In this document: piece by piece, positions 31,852-40,155 of the stretch
Layout: every line of letters begins with the position of its first letter
How positions within the stretch are numbered: position 1 is the stretch's first letter
IMG/VR virus record: IMGVR_UViG_3300048592_000992
Location: 1-45,672 of that record
Source: a virus
Reading direction: 5' to 3' (one strand)
Length of the DNA stretch: 45,672 bases
The notes under the pieces: model-generated
The model's input: only the letters and a program-made list of their open reading frames with translations
The model's database searches: none
Told to the model about the DNA's origin: nothing
Translations under genes and position numbers: made by a program

Positions 31852-33030
31852 TTAGCTGATAGTCTCACGACTACGGTGGACCTCCGCCGCTTCCAGGCCG
31901 GGAGGTTGATCAATGACGGCTTGAAGTGCATCAGTGTCAGACTTCAAATAAAGATAATACCAGTAGCCGGAGATGCGGTTCATCTTTTCTGCATAAGGAA
32001 TCATGGCAGCAATCTCTTTTTTCGTGAAACCTTTCTTTTTCAGCTCTGTAGAGGTGTAGCAGGGTTTCGGGTCTTTCAACCGGAGCGAATACTCGGCTTT
32101 GATCCGATCCAGCTCGGAAGCATGATAGAGCGGGTGTATCATTTTGCCATGAATGTAAGCTTCGCCGGATTCCTCCAGTTCATCACGAAACCACTGATAC
32201 TTTGGGAAGCGTCCAAGCGGCCAGAGGTGTTCTGGTACCTCGCTTTTGCGAACATATATTGTAGAGTACAAGTCCTCGGCTTCGAGCCAGGCGATGGAAT
32301 GACCAAAGAAGATTTGCGCAAACTCCTCTTCAATAGCTTCGGCTCGCACCCAGCCTCTTACCGTAGGAGCAGACCAATGGTCGGGTATAGACGGCCTGAT
32401 CCACCAGCGTTTCCAAAAATCTGACATGAAGCTTGCGTACCTGCTATCACGCGCCCATTCGTCGAACTCGCACGAGCGCAGGTAATCCATGGCTTCAATT
32501 TCAGCCTCTCTTTCAGCTCTTATTCTATTGACCCGTTCCCGCTCTTCAGGCTTTGTAAGGTAGAACCAGACGGCTCGGCACGCAAAGGTGTCAGCGAGTG
32601 CTCGATGATTTGGACTATCTCCAAAGTGGACATAGCGTGCCGCCGTTGCTAGCTTTTGCCAGCGATAGTTTCCATGATATTCGCTCCAGTCCCCATATTC
32701 TTCAGCGAATGCAAGCATACAACACTCAACACTGGCGGGTTCCAGACCTCGCAGAAATCCCATATCAAAACCAGCATTATAGATTATAAGGTCATTCCCA
32801 TTTACGATTTCTGCGATCCGGTCCATGAGTTCGTCGAGTGTGGGTGCATTTTCCACCATTGCTTGTGAGATACCGTGAATCTCCTCTGCCTCGGGCCAGG
32901 ACTGATTTTTTTGGGGACGGACCAGGGAATCAAGAAGCACCCGTCCAGCCTCATCGACAATTGCTATCTCCAGAATTTCGTCGTGATCCGAATCGAGTCC
33001 GGTAGTTTCAGTATCCAGAAATATCTGCAT
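31852..33030 (-). CDS. DnaQ-like 3'-5' exonuclease (DEDDh)
   Basis: 392 aa. An exonuclease domain fills residues 1-160 with all DEDDh catalytic residues: D6 and E8 (FLDTETTG), D89 (YNAGFDMGFL), and H142 and D147 (NHRALADTFACRA). Related domains proofread in DNA polymerase III epsilon or trim DNA/RNA ends in repair. The C-terminal 230 residues are unusual, Trp- and Tyr-rich and of unknown function. The start at 33030 is chosen because AGGAGG lies 5 bp upstream; a TTG 24 bp earlier is weaker. It is 16 bp after the ParB-like gene on the same strand, so the two form an operon. Confidence 0.85.
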   Translation of the reverse strand: MQIFLDTETTGLDSDHDEILEIAIVDEAGRVLLDSLVRPQKNQSWPEAEEIHGISQAMVENAPTLDELMDRIAEIVNGNDLIIYNAGFDMGFLRGLEPASVECCMLAFAEEYGDWSEYHGNYRWQKLATAARYVHFGDSPNHRALADTFACRAVWFYLTKPEERERVNRIRAEREAEIEAMDYLRSCEFDEWARDSRYASFMSDFWKRWWIRPSIPDHWSAPTVRGWVRAEAIEEEFAQIFFGHSIAWLEAEDLYSTIYVRKSEVPEHLWPLGRFPKYQWFRDELEESGEAYIHGKMIHPLYHASELDRIKAEYSLRLKDPKPCYTSTELKKKGFTKKEIAAMIPYAEKMNRISGYWYYLYLKSDTDALQAVIDQPPGLEAAEVHRSRETIS

Positions 33031-33046
33031 GGGTTCCTCCTGAAAC

Positions 33047-33922
33047 TTAGCCAATCATGCCCCGACAGCTGGAGCAGAGCGGACGGCCGTGTTTGAATCG
33101 GACCACGGAAAGCAGCTTGATCTTATCGCATACCCCGTCCAGCACATCGCCATTGCCCGCACTGATCATCATCAAGCCTTTGGACCAGTCAATGATATTG
33201 GCTTTGGCATTGCTTAGAGCCGCGGACACATCCTCTTCGGTACGCTTCATATTCTCGCTCTTGGGCGGCTGCACGGTTTCTGTGCCGGGGGCGTGGGCGA
33301 GACGCTGAACCTCGGCTTCCAGTTCCTTCACCCGTCTGAGAGCGGCCGAGAATTTATCCATGGAGAGCTCACCCTGAAGACTCCGGACTTCCGTCTCCAG
33401 CTGCTCGACTTTTCGCTGCTGCGCCTGACGGCTGCTGCGCTCTTCGTTGACCAGCTGCTCCAGCCTCTTCACTCGAATTTTAGCTGGCTCTGAAATCTGA
33501 AATGGGGATTTTCCTTCAATGACAAGATCGACAGCTGCGGCGAGTGTCTGGCGCGACTTCAGCACGCGCCGCCTGCCGTCGCTGGTCACTCGGCCCTGGT
33601 CTTTGAATGTGGTGCGCGCCAGCCGCATGAGCATGCGCAATGGAAAGCGATCTTCGTGAATTAGAATTTTCGCGCGGATCTGCGAAGGCCACGCCGCGGC
33701 CTTGATCATACGCGAGACGGTGGCCTGGCTGACGCCGAGTGCCTGACCCATCATGGGCTGCGCATGTCCGGCTTTGTCGAGCAATAGGAGCTGGTCGCCC
33801 AGATCAAACCACTCGTCGGCCGCAGCCGGCGGCTTCAGTCCTATCAGCTGGGAGGGCACCACGCGGAGTTTGAGCGGTCTTCCACGTCGTTTCTTTGTCT
33901 CCAGGGCGACAGAACTGGCCAT
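33047..33922 (-). CDS. ParB/KorB-like HTH protein with coiled coil
   Basis: 291 aa. An AT-hook-like KKRRGRPLKL at residues 10-19, then a ParB-type HTH (about 45-100): DKAGHAQPMMGQALGVSQAT and VSRMIKAAAWP. A coiled coil follows (about 150-215, RVKRLEQLVNEERSSRQAQQ onward), and the C-terminus ends with a CxxC (LCSSCRGMIG). The N-terminal CTP-binding/GERR box of true ParB is missing, so it is more likely a KorB-like transcriptional or replication regulator than a partition clamp. CAGGAG lies before the ATG. It lies 10 kb from parA and next to VapBC, from which it is transcribed divergently. Confidence 0.78.
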   Translation of the reverse strand: MASSVALETKKRRGRPLKLRVVPSQLIGLKPPAAADEWFDLGDQLLLLDKAGHAQPMMGQALGVSQATVSRMIKAAAWPSQIRAKILIHEDRFPLRMLMRLARTTFKDQGRVTSDGRRRVLKSRQTLAAAVDLVIEGKSPFQISEPAKIRVKRLEQLVNEERSSRQAQQRKVEQLETEVRSLQGELSMDKFSAALRRVKELEAEVQRLAHAPGTETVQPPKSENMKRTEEDVSAALSNAKANIIDWSKGLMMISAGNGDVLDGVCDKIKLLSVVRFKHGRPLCSSCRGMIG

Positions 33923-34245
33923 TTTTCCAACTCCTGTTTTTATTCCGGGAATGAAAAATCATATATCACCAATATAGAAAAGATATTCCTGGATTTGAAA
34001 TCCACATTTTTTCTCACCAGCCTTGAATATTCAAAATGAAATCAGGCCAGTATGGCCGAAAAAACGCCCATGGCGAGGGCCATCTCCTGGTTTTTTCAAT
34101 GATTTCTGATAGATAAAATCTATGGGCTGGAAGTGATCGAAATACATCTGTATTTAAATCGCTTATTTTTTGTGCAATCAGCGAAAATCGAAAAGACATT
34201 AAACACTATAATTTTGTATAATAAATAAAATACCTTATTTTGTCT

Positions 34246-34274
34246 TTGACTTTTAATGGCAATTGTCCGATAAG
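34246..34274 (+). promoter_or_regulatory. Possible vapBC promoter
   Basis: TTGACT (34246-34251), a 17-bp spacer, then GATAAG (34269-34274), 29 bp before the antitoxin ATG. Two AGACATTA motifs flank it (about 34194 and 34275), which could be operator half-sites. The rest of the gap 33923-34245 is AT-rich with no gene seen. Confidence 0.4.
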
Positions 34275-34302
34275 AGACATTAGCTATCAGGAGGTGCTGT
34301 TC

Positions 34303-34647
34303 ATGAGTGCTGAAGACATCGTGAAAAAACTGCTCGCCGGCATTGAGAACTCACCGAGCTGGACGGCATCGGACGCGCGGAATAAATTCGACCGGTTGCT
34401 TGACCAGGCCCTCGAAGGCCCCCAGGTCATCGCCCCGATGCGTGGCCACAAAGAAAAATTCGTCTGTATATCCCTGGCTCACCTCAACGAGCTGAGTGAT
34501 AAGCTTCAGCGCCTCGATGCCGAAGTTCGCAGAACCCGAGTCTCGAAAGTTCTTGAGAAGGTGAGACAGTTCTACGAAGAAAATCCTGAAGCAGAGTTGA
34601 CCATAGAGCGCGACCCGGAAAAACCAGCCATTGATTTTGAAAGCTGA
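34303..34647 (+). CDS. Phd/YefM-type antitoxin
   Basis: 114 aa. The N-terminal DNA-binding fold carries the Phd/YefM signature WTASDARNKFDRLLDQALEG (residues 20-39) and PQVIAPMRG. The C-terminal part (residues 60-114) is helical, then acidic and disordered, the usual toxin-neutralising tail. The start at 34303 has AGGAGG 9 bp upstream; a longer in-frame ATG/TTG extension has no ribosome-binding site. It precedes the PIN toxin by 4 bp. Such antitoxins repress their own promoter. Confidence 0.85.
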   Translation: MSAEDIVKKLLAGIENSPSWTASDARNKFDRLLDQALEGPQVIAPMRGHKEKFVCISLAHLNELSDKLQRLDAEVRRTRVSKVLEKVRQFYEENPEAELTIERDPEKPAIDFES

Positions 34648-34651
34648 ACGT

Positions 34652-35071
34652 ATGCCCAGAATCGTTGTTGTTGATACCTCCGTTCTCTCCCAGTTCTTCA
34701 GAAAGACAGGGCCATCGGCGAAACTTCAGGCGTGGTTCGAGCAGTCGCTGAATGACCGGCTCCTGATATCGACCATAACACGCTACGAAATGATGAGTGG
34801 CTTGGCCATGCTGCCATCAAGGTCGATCATTGATGACTTTTGCGAGTTCCTCACAGGTGGTGGATTTGGCGTAGTTCCCGTCAGCACGGAAATTGCTGAC
34901 ATTGCCGGATTGAAGAAGGCTGAGCTTCTTCGTCAGGGAAGGACGCTGCATATCGCTGATCTGCTAATAGGGTCCACAGCGGCATCGATGGAAAATTCTA
35001 ATATCAGCATCGCCACAGCAAACGAGAAAGACTTTGATTTCTGGGGAATTGACCTCATAAATCCAATCTGA
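34652..35071 (+). CDS. vapC: PIN-domain toxin (VapC family)
   Basis: A 139-aa ribonuclease toxin. The PIN active site is complete: D8 (VVVDTSVLSQFF), E46 (TRYEMMSGL), D103 (LHIADLLIG) and D127 with N124 (TANEKDFDFWG). VapC proteins cut tRNA or rRNA when the antitoxin decays, so the pair should stabilise the element by post-segregational killing. The ATG at 34652 is chosen because a TTG further upstream lies inside the antitoxin gene. The 389-aa gene follows after 17 bp and may be co-transcribed. Confidence 0.88.
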   Translation: MPRIVVVDTSVLSQFFRKTGPSAKLQAWFEQSLNDRLLISTITRYEMMSGLAMLPSRSIIDDFCEFLTGGGFGVVPVSTEIADIAGLKKAELLRQGRTLHIADLLIGSTAASMENSNISIATANEKDFDFWGIDLINPI

Positions 35072-35088
35072 ATTCTTCAGGATACTCC

Positions 35089-36258
35089 ATGACCGAGGAA
35101 GCAACCGACAATCCGCGTTTTGAAAAATTCGTCCACGAGATGATTGCGAGTTCAGATCACGGAGTGAACCTGAACTTTCTCCTCGGCGTGGAACCCTTGC
35201 TTCCCGCCATCCGGGAAAAGCGACGATATACATACGGAGATTGCCTACGTGTTGCCGAGAGGCATGAGGCGGCCATGGCAGATTTTCGTGGCATCAAGAG
35301 ATATCGAAAAGGTGATATAGCTGCCCAGGTGGCGAATGGCCTCATGATGTTCATGGAGTCGCCGGAAATGGGCGTGATCAACAGGAACATCAACTACTGC
35401 GCAGCCCGATGCATCGAAGGCGGCTTCGCTCCGGTCTACGTTCTTGGGAAAAATTTCTTCGATGATCTTTCGGATTCGGATGTTGGTGATGTGACCGTCT
35501 CGGTTCTCCCCGAATCATTTCGCGGTGTCCTGAAATTTCCAAAACCTCTATATGACCAGGATGGTTATCAATTCGATGAAGTGATGGTGGTCCTCGACAG
35601 GGCGGATCTGGTCGAGAAGGTCGTCGGCATTACCAAAGGAGCAGTCACACTGCGTGAACGGGTCCTTCGGGGTGATGATATTGACGACTATTATCTGGGC
35701 ATGTGCTGGCACGCGAAGGGGCCCGTCGGCCTTCAGCCAGGCGAGAGTAAGCCTCGGGCCAAGATCGATGCCGGATACTTCTCCACCTTTCTTCCGAAAG
35801 ATAAAAGCATTAAGATCGCTGAGCTTTTCGATCGCCACCAGTACCGGACGCTTGGTGCGCATAATATCGGTACGCTCGATATGATTTTTGAAGCCAGCAG
35901 ATCTGAGCTGAGTGATGGCTATACGAAGTCGATGAATTCTCTCTTCGCAGCCCTGGTGTACGTTCTTTCAGGCCAACCTGATCTGCGTTTTTACAAAAAT
36001 CCAGTACGGACGCAGTCACCACAGTCCAGGACTCCCATCAAAGCCGACAAGCATTTGTCCTCGGCCGTCGATATTCATCTGGTCAACTACAGCTGGAAGA
36101 AAGATCCGGTCTATAAGAAAGGCGTCTGGCGGGTGAGGTGGCATAAGCGCCTTCAGCCGTATGGCCCAGACAAAAAGCTGACTAAGCTGGTTTATATCCA
36201 ACAGCACTGGCGGGAGCGATCGGCGCTCAAGGGTTCCTTAAATCCACCAGCTGAGTAA
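35089..36258 (+). CDS. Unknown 389-aa protein downstream of VapBC
   Basis: Not recognised. A soluble, mixed alpha/beta protein. A noticeable C-terminal block is VRWHKRLQPYGPDKKLTKLV then YIQQHWRERS, a basic WxxxxQPYGP...HWR pattern that recurs in phage and plasmid proteins and may bind nucleic acid. The first 80 residues are rich in charged helices (YTYGDCLRVAERHEAAMADF). AGGA lies 9 bp upstream of the ATG. Position directly behind a toxin-antitoxin pair suggests a stability or defence role, but the sequence does not show it. Confidence 0.7.
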   Translation: MTEEATDNPRFEKFVHEMIASSDHGVNLNFLLGVEPLLPAIREKRRYTYGDCLRVAERHEAAMADFRGIKRYRKGDIAAQVANGLMMFMESPEMGVINRNINYCAARCIEGGFAPVYVLGKNFFDDLSDSDVGDVTVSVLPESFRGVLKFPKPLYDQDGYQFDEVMVVLDRADLVEKVVGITKGAVTLRERVLRGDDIDDYYLGMCWHAKGPVGLQPGESKPRAKIDAGYFSTFLPKDKSIKIAELFDRHQYRTLGAHNIGTLDMIFEASRSELSDGYTKSMNSLFAALVYVLSGQPDLRFYKNPVRTQSPQSRTPIKADKHLSSAVDIHLVNYSWKKDPVYKKGVWRVRWHKRLQPYGPDKKLTKLVYIQQHWRERSALKGSLNPPAE

Positions 36259-36290
36259 AGATTCTGCGGGGTTCTCAGTCCCAATGCGCA

Positions 36291-36459
36291 GGGACATATA
36301 CGCCGTGAAAGCATTGTCGAAAGGCAAGGGGAGCCGGGGGGATGCCGAGCTGTCTCGGGAACTTCCAACGTATGTCCGAACCTTGGTTTAATCGGTCAGC
36401 AATCCGATTGTCAGTTCATGTGGAGGTTTGTCACACAGCCCGGTAACGGGAGGAAACCT
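36291..36459 (+). ncRNA. Structured leader, candidate cis-regulatory RNA
   Basis: The 205-bp gap before the 36464 gene can fold extensively. A long-range stem 36292-36302 with 36369-36377 (GGACATA-CG with CGTATGTCC) encloses GGC-GCC (36323-36335) and the hairpin CCGAG-CTGT-CTCGG (36345-36358). Then come AATCGG-N8-CCGATT (36390-36409) and a last stem GGTTT/AAACC (36425-36429 with 36454-36458) holding CCCG-GTAA-CGGG. The ribosome-binding GGGAGGA (36448-36454) lies within that last element, so translation could be gated. It matches no riboswitch class I can name. Confidence 0.45.
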
Positions 36460-36463
36460 TCGC

Positions 36464-37109
36464 ATGGAAATCCGCTTTGAAAAGGTCGCCGAAAAGTTCA
36501 CGAGCCTATTTGCGATTGCTCTTGGGCTCGTCTTTTTCTACATACCCCTATTTGATTTCATCGAAAGTCAGTCACACCAACGAGAATTCTCTGAATCAGA
36601 GAAGGCTGATATTCAGTCAATCCGCGAAAGTCAGAGCCAGGCGGCGTTGGGCTGCTGTGCAGCGGCTCATGGCCAGACCCGATATCTCACGGGTCCACGT
36701 TCTGAAAGGCGAATACGAATACCCTGCTTTAGAAATAAAGCTTGGAAAGAACTCGCATCCAGGGGAGATCGAACGTCACGTAAATCAAAATGAAAAAGGC
36801 TTCTGGATCTATATTGGCTATAGCACAGTGCTCACGCCTGCCATCAGCCCAATGCATGAGGCAAAAGAAGTCATCAAAATACTGGGTTCAGCGACCGGTG
36901 GGCTTTGCCTTGTCGTCATAGGGGTCATGAGTCTTGTTGGTGTTTCTTCAAAATCGGAGCGCAAGCGCGATGAAAAAACACCATCAAGCTCCCATCCGTC
37001 GCCGCCTGAACTAAAGAAGGAAATGCCAGAGAAAGAAGTGTATGGGCCCATCAAATATGGCAAGCCAAGGCTTGTGAAGAGTGAGGATGATGAGGTCCGC
37101 CCTGCATGA
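36464..37109 (+). pseudogene. Frameshifted two-TM membrane protein
   Basis: The ATG at 36464 (GGGAGG upstream) opens a frame with a TM helix (FTSLFAIALGLVFFYIPLF) that loses sense near 36630-36660 and ends at 36793. The sensible continuation is in the +1 frame (WAAVQRLMARPDISRVHVLK, then LEIKLGKNSHPGEIERHV) with a second TM helix (ILGSATGGLCLVVIGVMSLV) and a Pro/Lys-rich tail, ending at 37109. Joined, they give about 214 aa with both ends in the membrane and a central soluble domain. It is either a pseudogene, a programmed frameshift or a sequencing error; no classical slippery heptamer is evident at the junction. Function unknown. Confidence 0.65.
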
Positions 37110-37297
37110 CGAGTATAGGATTTCTCCAACGCAGGTATGCCTCCACATACTGATGATTCTCGTAGTCTTGAAACTTCTCCAATAACTTTATGAAAGCCTC
37201 TTTCGAATGTTGATGTTGGATGCTTCTCTGCAGCATAAATATGGTTCACGGCCGCCCACACTATGATATGCTTCGGTATTAATATGGGGGTAATGCG

Positions 37298-37903
37298 ATG
37301 AAAGCAAAGATCCGGCTTTTTATTTTCGGCCTCGTTTCTGTTTTTTCGTTGAAGACGCATGCTCAGGGAATCGAGAAGTTCAACATCTCATGTGTAAGGA
37401 CCGAGTTCGTCAGTATTTCTCTATCAAATGGTGTAGAGCCGCTGCATCGTCTTTTCTCATCAGTGCCCTGCAAATTCATAAAGATTCTGCAAGACTCCTC
37501 GGATCTGAATGCTGTTGAACTTGAGAAAGATCCATTGCGCTGGGACGCGTTCAGATTCAGGTCTCCCGAAAAACCAGGTGCTCATGGATTTACAAAGTTT
37601 GAATATCTTGGGGAAGCTTTTGCCTATGGGCCAAGGCAGATTGGAATTGTACTCGATAAACAAATGAAAAGTGAATTTGAAAAAGGAAAGATCTATCTCG
37701 AAAATACGGCAGCATCTCTGAGACACGGAATAGCATTTCTTAAAAAGGATATGCCGTTTTCGAAAGTGGAGGAGATAGCAAAAGATCCGAAGCTTATTCA
37801 CCCTTACCTGGACAATCACCTTGTCCTGTACGCATTCCCAGAAAATACGGGGAAACCAATAATCAGTGGAGTCTCTGAATCGAGAGATGCCGAAAAACCA
37901 TAG
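37298..37903 (+). CDS. Secreted protein, unknown function
   Basis: 201 aa with a typical Sec signal peptide (RLFIFGLVSVFSLKTHAQ, cleavage near residue 23), so it is periplasmic or exported. The mature part has two Cys (residues about 29 and 53) that could form a disulfide, no repeats and no recognised motif. It may be an entry-exclusion or envelope protein of the mobile element. GGGGG-rich leader, with a weak ribosome-binding site 6 bp upstream. The 188 bp before it show no convincing gene. Confidence 0.65.
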   Translation: MKAKIRLFIFGLVSVFSLKTHAQGIEKFNISCVRTEFVSISLSNGVEPLHRLFSSVPCKFIKILQDSSDLNAVELEKDPLRWDAFRFRSPEKPGAHGFTKFEYLGEAFAYGPRQIGIVLDKQMKSEFEKGKIYLENTAASLRHGIAFLKKDMPFSKVEEIAKDPKLIHPYLDNHLVLYAFPENTGKPIISGVSESRDAEKP

Positions 37904-37981
37904 AGGCAAGCAAAGATTTCTTAACTTGACTAAATATAAATGCTCTGAGTCCTGCCACGGTTTGTAATTTGAAATGATTAT

Positions 37982-38004
37982 CAGGAGCCGAAGACCGGCT
38001 CCTG
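37982..38004 (+). terminator. Terminator-like hairpin after the secreted protein gene
   Basis: CAGGAGCCG-AAGAC-CGGCTCCTG, a perfect 9-bp stem followed by TCTTAC. The stem is strong, the T tract weak. Confidence 0.55.
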
Positions 38005-38125
38005 TCTTACATGTCTTCAAGCTTTCTTACGCTTTGCCAATAGCAGCCTATTCAATTCATTAACAACTGCGGTCTTATCTGGACCGAGTTATGCAACGGT
38101 CTGAAATTCGCTGGCCCAATTGATT

Positions 38126-38761
38126 CTAAGTCCGTGGTGGAAGAAGTTGGAATTTTCCTTCGATTTCCACGAATATGCCAGTGCCAAAGCTCGGAGATAG
38201 AATAATGGGGATCGTAGTTATTCCGCTCTTATTCGGATCTCCGGTCCAGAAAAACGGATCAACATTGAGCGCAGAGTATTCAATCAGATTGTTGGCTTTG
38301 GTAAGAGCAGAGACAGTTGCTTCAAATTGAACAATCAAAGTTGCTTTCTTGAATTCGCCCTTGGTATATAAATTTATCCATTCTGAAGGTGTTTGAAGAG
38401 TGCCGCCAGGGCCTTGATTCGTAGCTCCAGATCTATATTCTTCACCTCCAATCATTTCGCCAAACCACTGGACTTTGCATCTAAATCCGATTTGCTTCAC
38501 TTCTAATGGATCATTGTAAAACTTGATTCGTGCTCTTATCGTTTCATTAGGCGCGCAACGGAATTCTATAGGATTATTGGAGGCCGCCCGAACGAAATAG
38601 TTGTTCTTCTGGACTCGATAAAATTCAAGTAGATTTTCGTAGTATTCAGGGTTTTCGCTTCTCAAAAACTGATTGTTTTTTTCAAATTCAAGTAGAAATT
38701 GCTTTTTTTCTGATGATAGATCTGATTTACTCGACCGAGCTTTCTTTTTACGTGGCGCCAT
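38126..38761 (-). CDS. Unknown soluble protein, 211 aa
   Basis: Not recognised. The N-terminus is very basic (APRKKKARSSKSDLSSEKK), followed by a helical stretch (LEFEKNNQFLRSENPEYYEN) and a beta-rich remainder (RARIKFYNDPLEVKQIGFRC, ATLIVQFEATVSAL). No signal peptide. GGGAG is upstream of the ATG. It is divergent from the lipoprotein gene at 38790 with only 28 bp between starts, so the two promoters overlap. Confidence 0.6.
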   Translation of the reverse strand: MAPRKKKARSSKSDLSSEKKQFLLEFEKNNQFLRSENPEYYENLLEFYRVQKNNYFVRAASNNPIEFRCAPNETIRARIKFYNDPLEVKQIGFRCKVQWFGEMIGGEEYRSGATNQGPGGTLQTPSEWINLYTKGEFKKATLIVQFEATVSALTKANNLIEYSALNVDPFFWTGDPNKSGITTIPIILSPSFGTGIFVEIEGKFQLLPPRT

Positions 38762-38789
38762 TGAATAAACTCCCTTTTTCGAGGTCTAG

Positions 38790-39257
38790 ATGATGCGTCG
38801 ATTTTCTTCGATATTCGTATTGTACCTATGCTCAGGTTTTTTTGTAATGTCATGTGGCAAAAAGTCAGAAACGGCTCCAGTTGGCCAGGGAAGTCTGGAT
38901 GCTTCGCCTGCTACAATGGATGGATTCAAATCTGTAGCCATTGGCTTGGATAAAGATGTCTTAAGTCTCCATAGTAAACCGGTGTCTTACGTTTTTCTGT
39001 ACAAAGGGAACGACAAATCAAATGGTGTCAGAATCGGAATTCCTCCTGGCGAATTGGTAGATATTTCCGCTTTACCTCCTTTCTCATTAGAAGTCGCTTT
39101 TGCTTTTATGATTCCAAATGATGGTCACTACAGAACTTTCTCAACTTCGTATGGGAATTGTAAAGATATCGAGATAACAGAAAAGACGCAGACGCCATTT
39201 CTCGTAAGGCTAGATTCTTTCTGTGAAAATCCGGATCCAACGACGATTCCCAAATAG
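38790..39257 (+). CDS. Predicted lipoprotein, 155 aa
   Basis: The N-terminus is a lipoprotein signal: basic MMRR, hydrophobic core SIFVLYLCSGFFV, then a lipobox-like FVMSC with Cys22 followed by GKKSE. The mature 134 residues are Ser/Thr/Pro-rich, then beta-structured, with a Cys pair near the end (GNCKDIEI and DSFCENPD). Function is not known; small lipoproteins on phages and plasmids often block superinfection or mating, but there is no direct evidence here. A strong hairpin follows at 39295-39319. Confidence 0.7.
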   Translation: MMRRFSSIFVLYLCSGFFVMSCGKKSETAPVGQGSLDASPATMDGFKSVAIGLDKDVLSLHSKPVSYVFLYKGNDKSNGVRIGIPPGELVDISALPPFSLEVAFAFMIPNDGHYRTFSTSYGNCKDIEITEKTQTPFLVRLDSFCENPDPTTIPK

Positions 39258-39294
39258 AACATAAGAGCGATAAGGCGAATAAGTCTGAGACTTT

Positions 39295-39319
39295 GGCTCG
39301 TGATTATCCGTCACGAGCC
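39295..39319 (+). terminator. Terminator-like hairpin after the lipoprotein gene
   Basis: GGCTCGTG-N9-CACGAGCC, a perfect 8-bp stem 37 bp after the stop, followed by GCTTTACTTTA. Confidence 0.6.
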
Positions 39320-39712
39320 GCTTTACTTTACTGCTTGTTTTTAAGAATCATAGTTCAATTCCCTGTTAAAAACCGTTCATCTATCCCAACGACTGCAAGT
39401 TAACTTACGACCATCTGTTAAACCTAGGTCTTTGCCTCCATCCACCTTCGATCATTTTGTGCAGACAAATGGAACTCGCTGTATCCCGCTTTCTGACCTC
39501 TCACTTTTTTGGGCCGCCGATCTGCTAACCCTGATTTTCGGGGTGATGGTTGTCTGTCAAGATCGTGCGCTGGTAAGCGGATGACTCTACACAAGCCTCT
39601 AGAAGCTATTTCCAGGTTTAATGGAGTAATCGTGAGAAATTCAAGAGTGAACCCGTGATGGGGAACAAAATCCGTTTTCAGTCCTGCTGGACACCGAATC
39701 GGTTCACGCCAG

Positions 39713-39740
39713 TTTTATTGATAATCCATTATCAATAAAA
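39713..39740. repeat. 12-bp perfect AT-rich inverted repeat
   Basis: TTTTATTGATAA (39713-39724), TCCA, TTATCAATAAAA (39729-39740). A GC hairpin, TCGCC-CTCG-GGCGA (39753-39766), then a run of seven T (39774-39780) lie just after and look like a rightward intrinsic terminator. Confidence 0.65.
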
Positions 39741-39839
39741 AATGAAACTTCGTCGCCCTCGGGCGATGATTTCCTTTTTTTGGCACTGCTGCTGTTGGTC
39801 GAAATCAGTTGGCTGAGTAACCATAGTTACCCGCTGATG

Positions 39840-39878
39840 CTATAGAGATCCTATAGAGATCCTATAGAAATCCTATAG
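39840..39878. repeat. 11-bp tandem repeats, iteron-like
   Basis: CTATAGAGATC twice (39840-39850, 39851-39861), CTATAGAAATC (39862-39872) and CTATAG (39873-39878). Unit length equals about one DNA helical turn. Very AT-rich DNA follows at 40010-40105. It lies in the 898-bp gene-free gap 39258-40155; the remainder of that gap shows nothing recognisable. Confidence 0.65.
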
Positions 39879-40155
39879 TATTCGATCTTAAAATCCTGAA
39901 ACTCCTGCCATTCACCAGAATGCAAACGGCATCTTCATTTCATCGGGGAGTTCGTCCACTTGCTACCTGTAATCCTTCAGTCAGGTGTCATTTGCTTGGA
40001 AATGTATTTTGAAAAATACCAAAAAAAATAACAACATCCAGTCAAAGATGGACCAAATTAAAGACACAATAACTTAAATAATATTATATATTTATATCGT
40101 ATATACGTCGCCTGACATCGTGGTGTAATGCTCGCGCATCGCCGATGATGCAAAG

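Noticed and set aside
32370-32386. Extra copy of the ardA operator (ACCAATGGT) in the exonuclease gene
   Set aside because: Only the core matches; it lacks the flanking GG/CC and any promoter hexamers at 17-bp spacing.
36259-36463. Known riboswitch or self-splicing intron
   Set aside because: I compared it by eye with cobalamin, c-di-GMP, Moco, TPP and group I/II intron signatures and none fits.
37051-37236. 61-codon minus-strand ORF between two plus-strand genes
   Set aside because: Helical composition looks plausible, but there is no ribosome-binding site and it overlaps the 3' end of the frameshifted gene.
39330-39370. tRNA-like T-arm (GTTCAATTCC)
   Set aside because: No acceptor, D-arm or anticodon stem could be placed around it.
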